Made by a program: the position numbers and the translations under genes
Source of the DNA: Aquibacillus saliphilus
Lineage (GTDB): Bacteria > Bacillota > Bacilli > Bacillales > Amphibacillaceae
DNA length: 64,000 nucleotides
Assembly (NCBI RefSeq): GCF_020404745.1
Contig: NZ_JAIZAP010000008.1
Coordinates: 1 to 64,000 of the forward strand
Direction: 5' to 3'
Shown: positions 62,988 to 64,000 of the stretch, in pieces
Layout of the letters: each line of letters begins with the position of its first letter
Numbering within the stretch: the first letter of the stretch is position 1
The notes under the pieces: model-generated
Databases searched by the model: none
The model's input: the letters and a program-made list of their open reading frames with translations, nothing else
Told to the model about the DNA's origin: nothing

Positions 62988-64000
62988 TTGAATAAAGATT
63001 CAATGAGACAAAGTCAGCTTATCTATTGGGCTTCTGGAATTGTATCTATTTGTGGAATTATTTTCGAAGTGTTATTTGGTGCTTTAGGTTCTTATATATT
63101 AGGCGACGGCGTAAAGCAATATACATTAACGATTTCGCTCTTCTTAACAGGGATGGGAGTAGGAGCAAGCTTAAGTGAAAAGGTATTAAAAAAATTAGTT
63201 CTTGCCTTTGTCTATATAGAATTTTCAGTTGCACTAATTGGTGGTTTTTCAAGTTTTACGATGTTTGGAATTACTGCTTTCGCACCAGGAGGAACAGAAG
63301 CAATATTTTTATATTTAGTTACTTTTGTCATCGGTGCATTAACGGGTGTTGAATTACCTATTCTTATCCGAAAGGCAAATGAAATTGGTGTATCACTTAA
63401 TCGGAGTACTGCAAGAGTTCTATTCTCTGATTATGCTGGTGGGCTAATTGGTGGATTACTATTCGTATTTTTGCTTAGACCGCAATTAGGAATGGTTAAA
63501 ACGGCTTTTTTCGTAGGTTTAATAAATATTAGTGTCGCTTTAGTTATTCTCTATTTATTTAGAAAAGAGATAGCCAATGTAACCTTGCATTTCGTGGTAG
63601 GATCAGTAATTTCTATTTTATTACTATTTGGATTATTGTTTGGACAAGCAATGGCGTTTTCTTTTGAACAGAAACTGTATCAGGACCCGATCATACACAT
63701 GGAAGAAAGTGAATATCAAAAGATTGTACTCACAAGGCAAGCTGATGACACAAGATTGTACTTGAATGGAGGGCTACAACTTAGTTCTATCGATGAATAT
63801 CGATATCACGAAATATTAGTGCACCCTGCGATGGCTTACGCAGAAAAACAAGAGAATATCTTAGTCCTAGGTGGTGGGGATGGGATTGCTGTGAAGGAAG
63901 TCCTGAAATATGCTGACACTAAAAACATTAAACTAGTTGACTTAGATCCAGCAGTAGTAGAGCTTGCGAACAGAAATAATTATCTATTAGAATTAAACGA
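62988..64000 (+). CDS. Membrane-anchored spermidine-synthase-like protein (3' end outside window)
   Basis: At least 337 aa, cut by the window end. A TTG start lies 5 bases behind CGGAGTGA. Residues 1-220 carry about seven TM segments (LIYWASGIVSICGIIFEVLF first). The following domain has spermidine-synthase features: LYLNGGLQLSSIDEYRYHEI, the SAM/dcSAM-binding loop ILVLGGGDGIAVKEV (about residue 290) and the acidic LVDLDPAVVELA. It belongs to the polyamine aminopropyltransferase-like family with a membrane domain. The substrate may be a polyamine at the membrane; unproven. Confidence 0.88.
   Translation, partial: MNKDSMRQSQLIYWASGIVSICGIIFEVLFGALGSYILGDGVKQYTLTISLFLTGMGVGASLSEKVLKKLVLAFVYIEFSVALIGGFSSFTMFGITAFAPGGTEAIFLYLVTFVIGALTGVELPILIRKANEIGVSLNRSTARVLFSDYAGGLIGGLLFVFLLRPQLGMVKTAFFVGLINISVALVILYLFRKEIANVTLHFVVGSVISILLLFGLLFGQAMAFSFEQKLYQDPIIHMEESEYQKIVLTRQADDTRLYLNGGLQLSSIDEYRYHEILVHPAMAYAEKQENILVLGGGDGIAVKEVLKYADTKNIKLVDLDPAVVELANRNNYLLELN

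Noticed and set aside
1-64000. CRISPR array, prophage or toxin-antitoxin pair
   Set aside because: No regularly spaced short repeats, phage structural genes or typical toxin-antitoxin gene pairs were seen on either strand.

Overview
The window is a stretch of AT-rich low-GC Firmicute chromosome. Gene content and order match the yt- region of Bacillus subtilis: murJ, ytlPQR, ytmP-ytzH-trmB, ytpPQR-sftA, murC-ytxGH, aroA, ccpA, motPS, acuABC, tyrS, rpsD, ytrP, ezrA, nifZ-thiI, a SASP gene, ytcJ, nadK, ytfIJ, tpx, ytxK, ackA, ald. Spore genes (a small acid-soluble protein, YtfJ), the Na+-type flagellar stator MotP/MotS and a typical Bacillaceae 5S rRNA point to a spore-forming, probably halotolerant or alkalitolerant member of the Bacillaceae (Oceanobacillus/Virgibacillus/Gracilibacillus-like). 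The genus is inference. Non-ATG starts, especially TTG, are frequent and usually sit behind good Shine-Dalgarno (SD) sequences.

Layout. 1-616: 3' end of a 23S rRNA gene, a spacer of about 320 bp built of three degenerate repeat units, 5S rRNA and a strong terminator. 0.7-15 kb: housekeeping genes (flavoprotein, MurJ lipid II flippase, pseudouridine synthase, K+ channel, RNA cyclic phosphodiesterase, lipid kinase, TrmB, aminopeptidase) plus small proteins, including a 52-aa membrane protein. 15-18.5 kb: a chemoreceptor divergent from a PTS EIIC-like membrane protein. 18.5-34.3 kb: ytpPQR, DNA translocase SftA, a nicotinate phosphoribosyltransferase-like enzyme, murC, the sigma-B-type ytxGH operon, aroA, ccpA, motPS and acuABC. 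34.5-40.1 kb: a class A penicillin-binding protein, a T-box in front of tyrS, and rpsD with a long leader. 40.2-48.6 kb: ytrP, ytsP, refZ, ezrA, nifZ-thiI and a SASP gene behind a sigma-G-type promoter. 48.8-58.7 kb: ytcJ, nadK, ytfIJ, tpx, ytxK, ackA with a cre site and promoter, a universal stress protein, an SDR protein and ald.

58.7-64 kb is the accessory-looking end. A non-coding stretch carries two kinds of interspersed repeat. It is followed by a duplicated-domain lipoprotein gene preceded by two perfect TGTGA-N6-TCACA palindromes. Then comes an envelope-stress cluster: DUF4178 protein, PspA, a DUF4247-type lipoprotein, a DUF350 membrane protein and a membrane-anchored spermidine-synthase-like enzyme cut by the window edge. 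It sits behind a textbook sigma-W promoter (TGAAAC-N16-CGTA). This cluster is the best candidate for a poorly described system.

Non-coding highlights: a roughly 65-125 bp MITE-like palindromic element present three times, a second GC-rich palindromic repeat present twice, and several sequence-readable regulatory sites (sigma-B, sigma-G, sigma-W, cre, T-box, CRP/FNR-like). No tRNA, CRISPR array, complete insertion sequence or prophage was seen.
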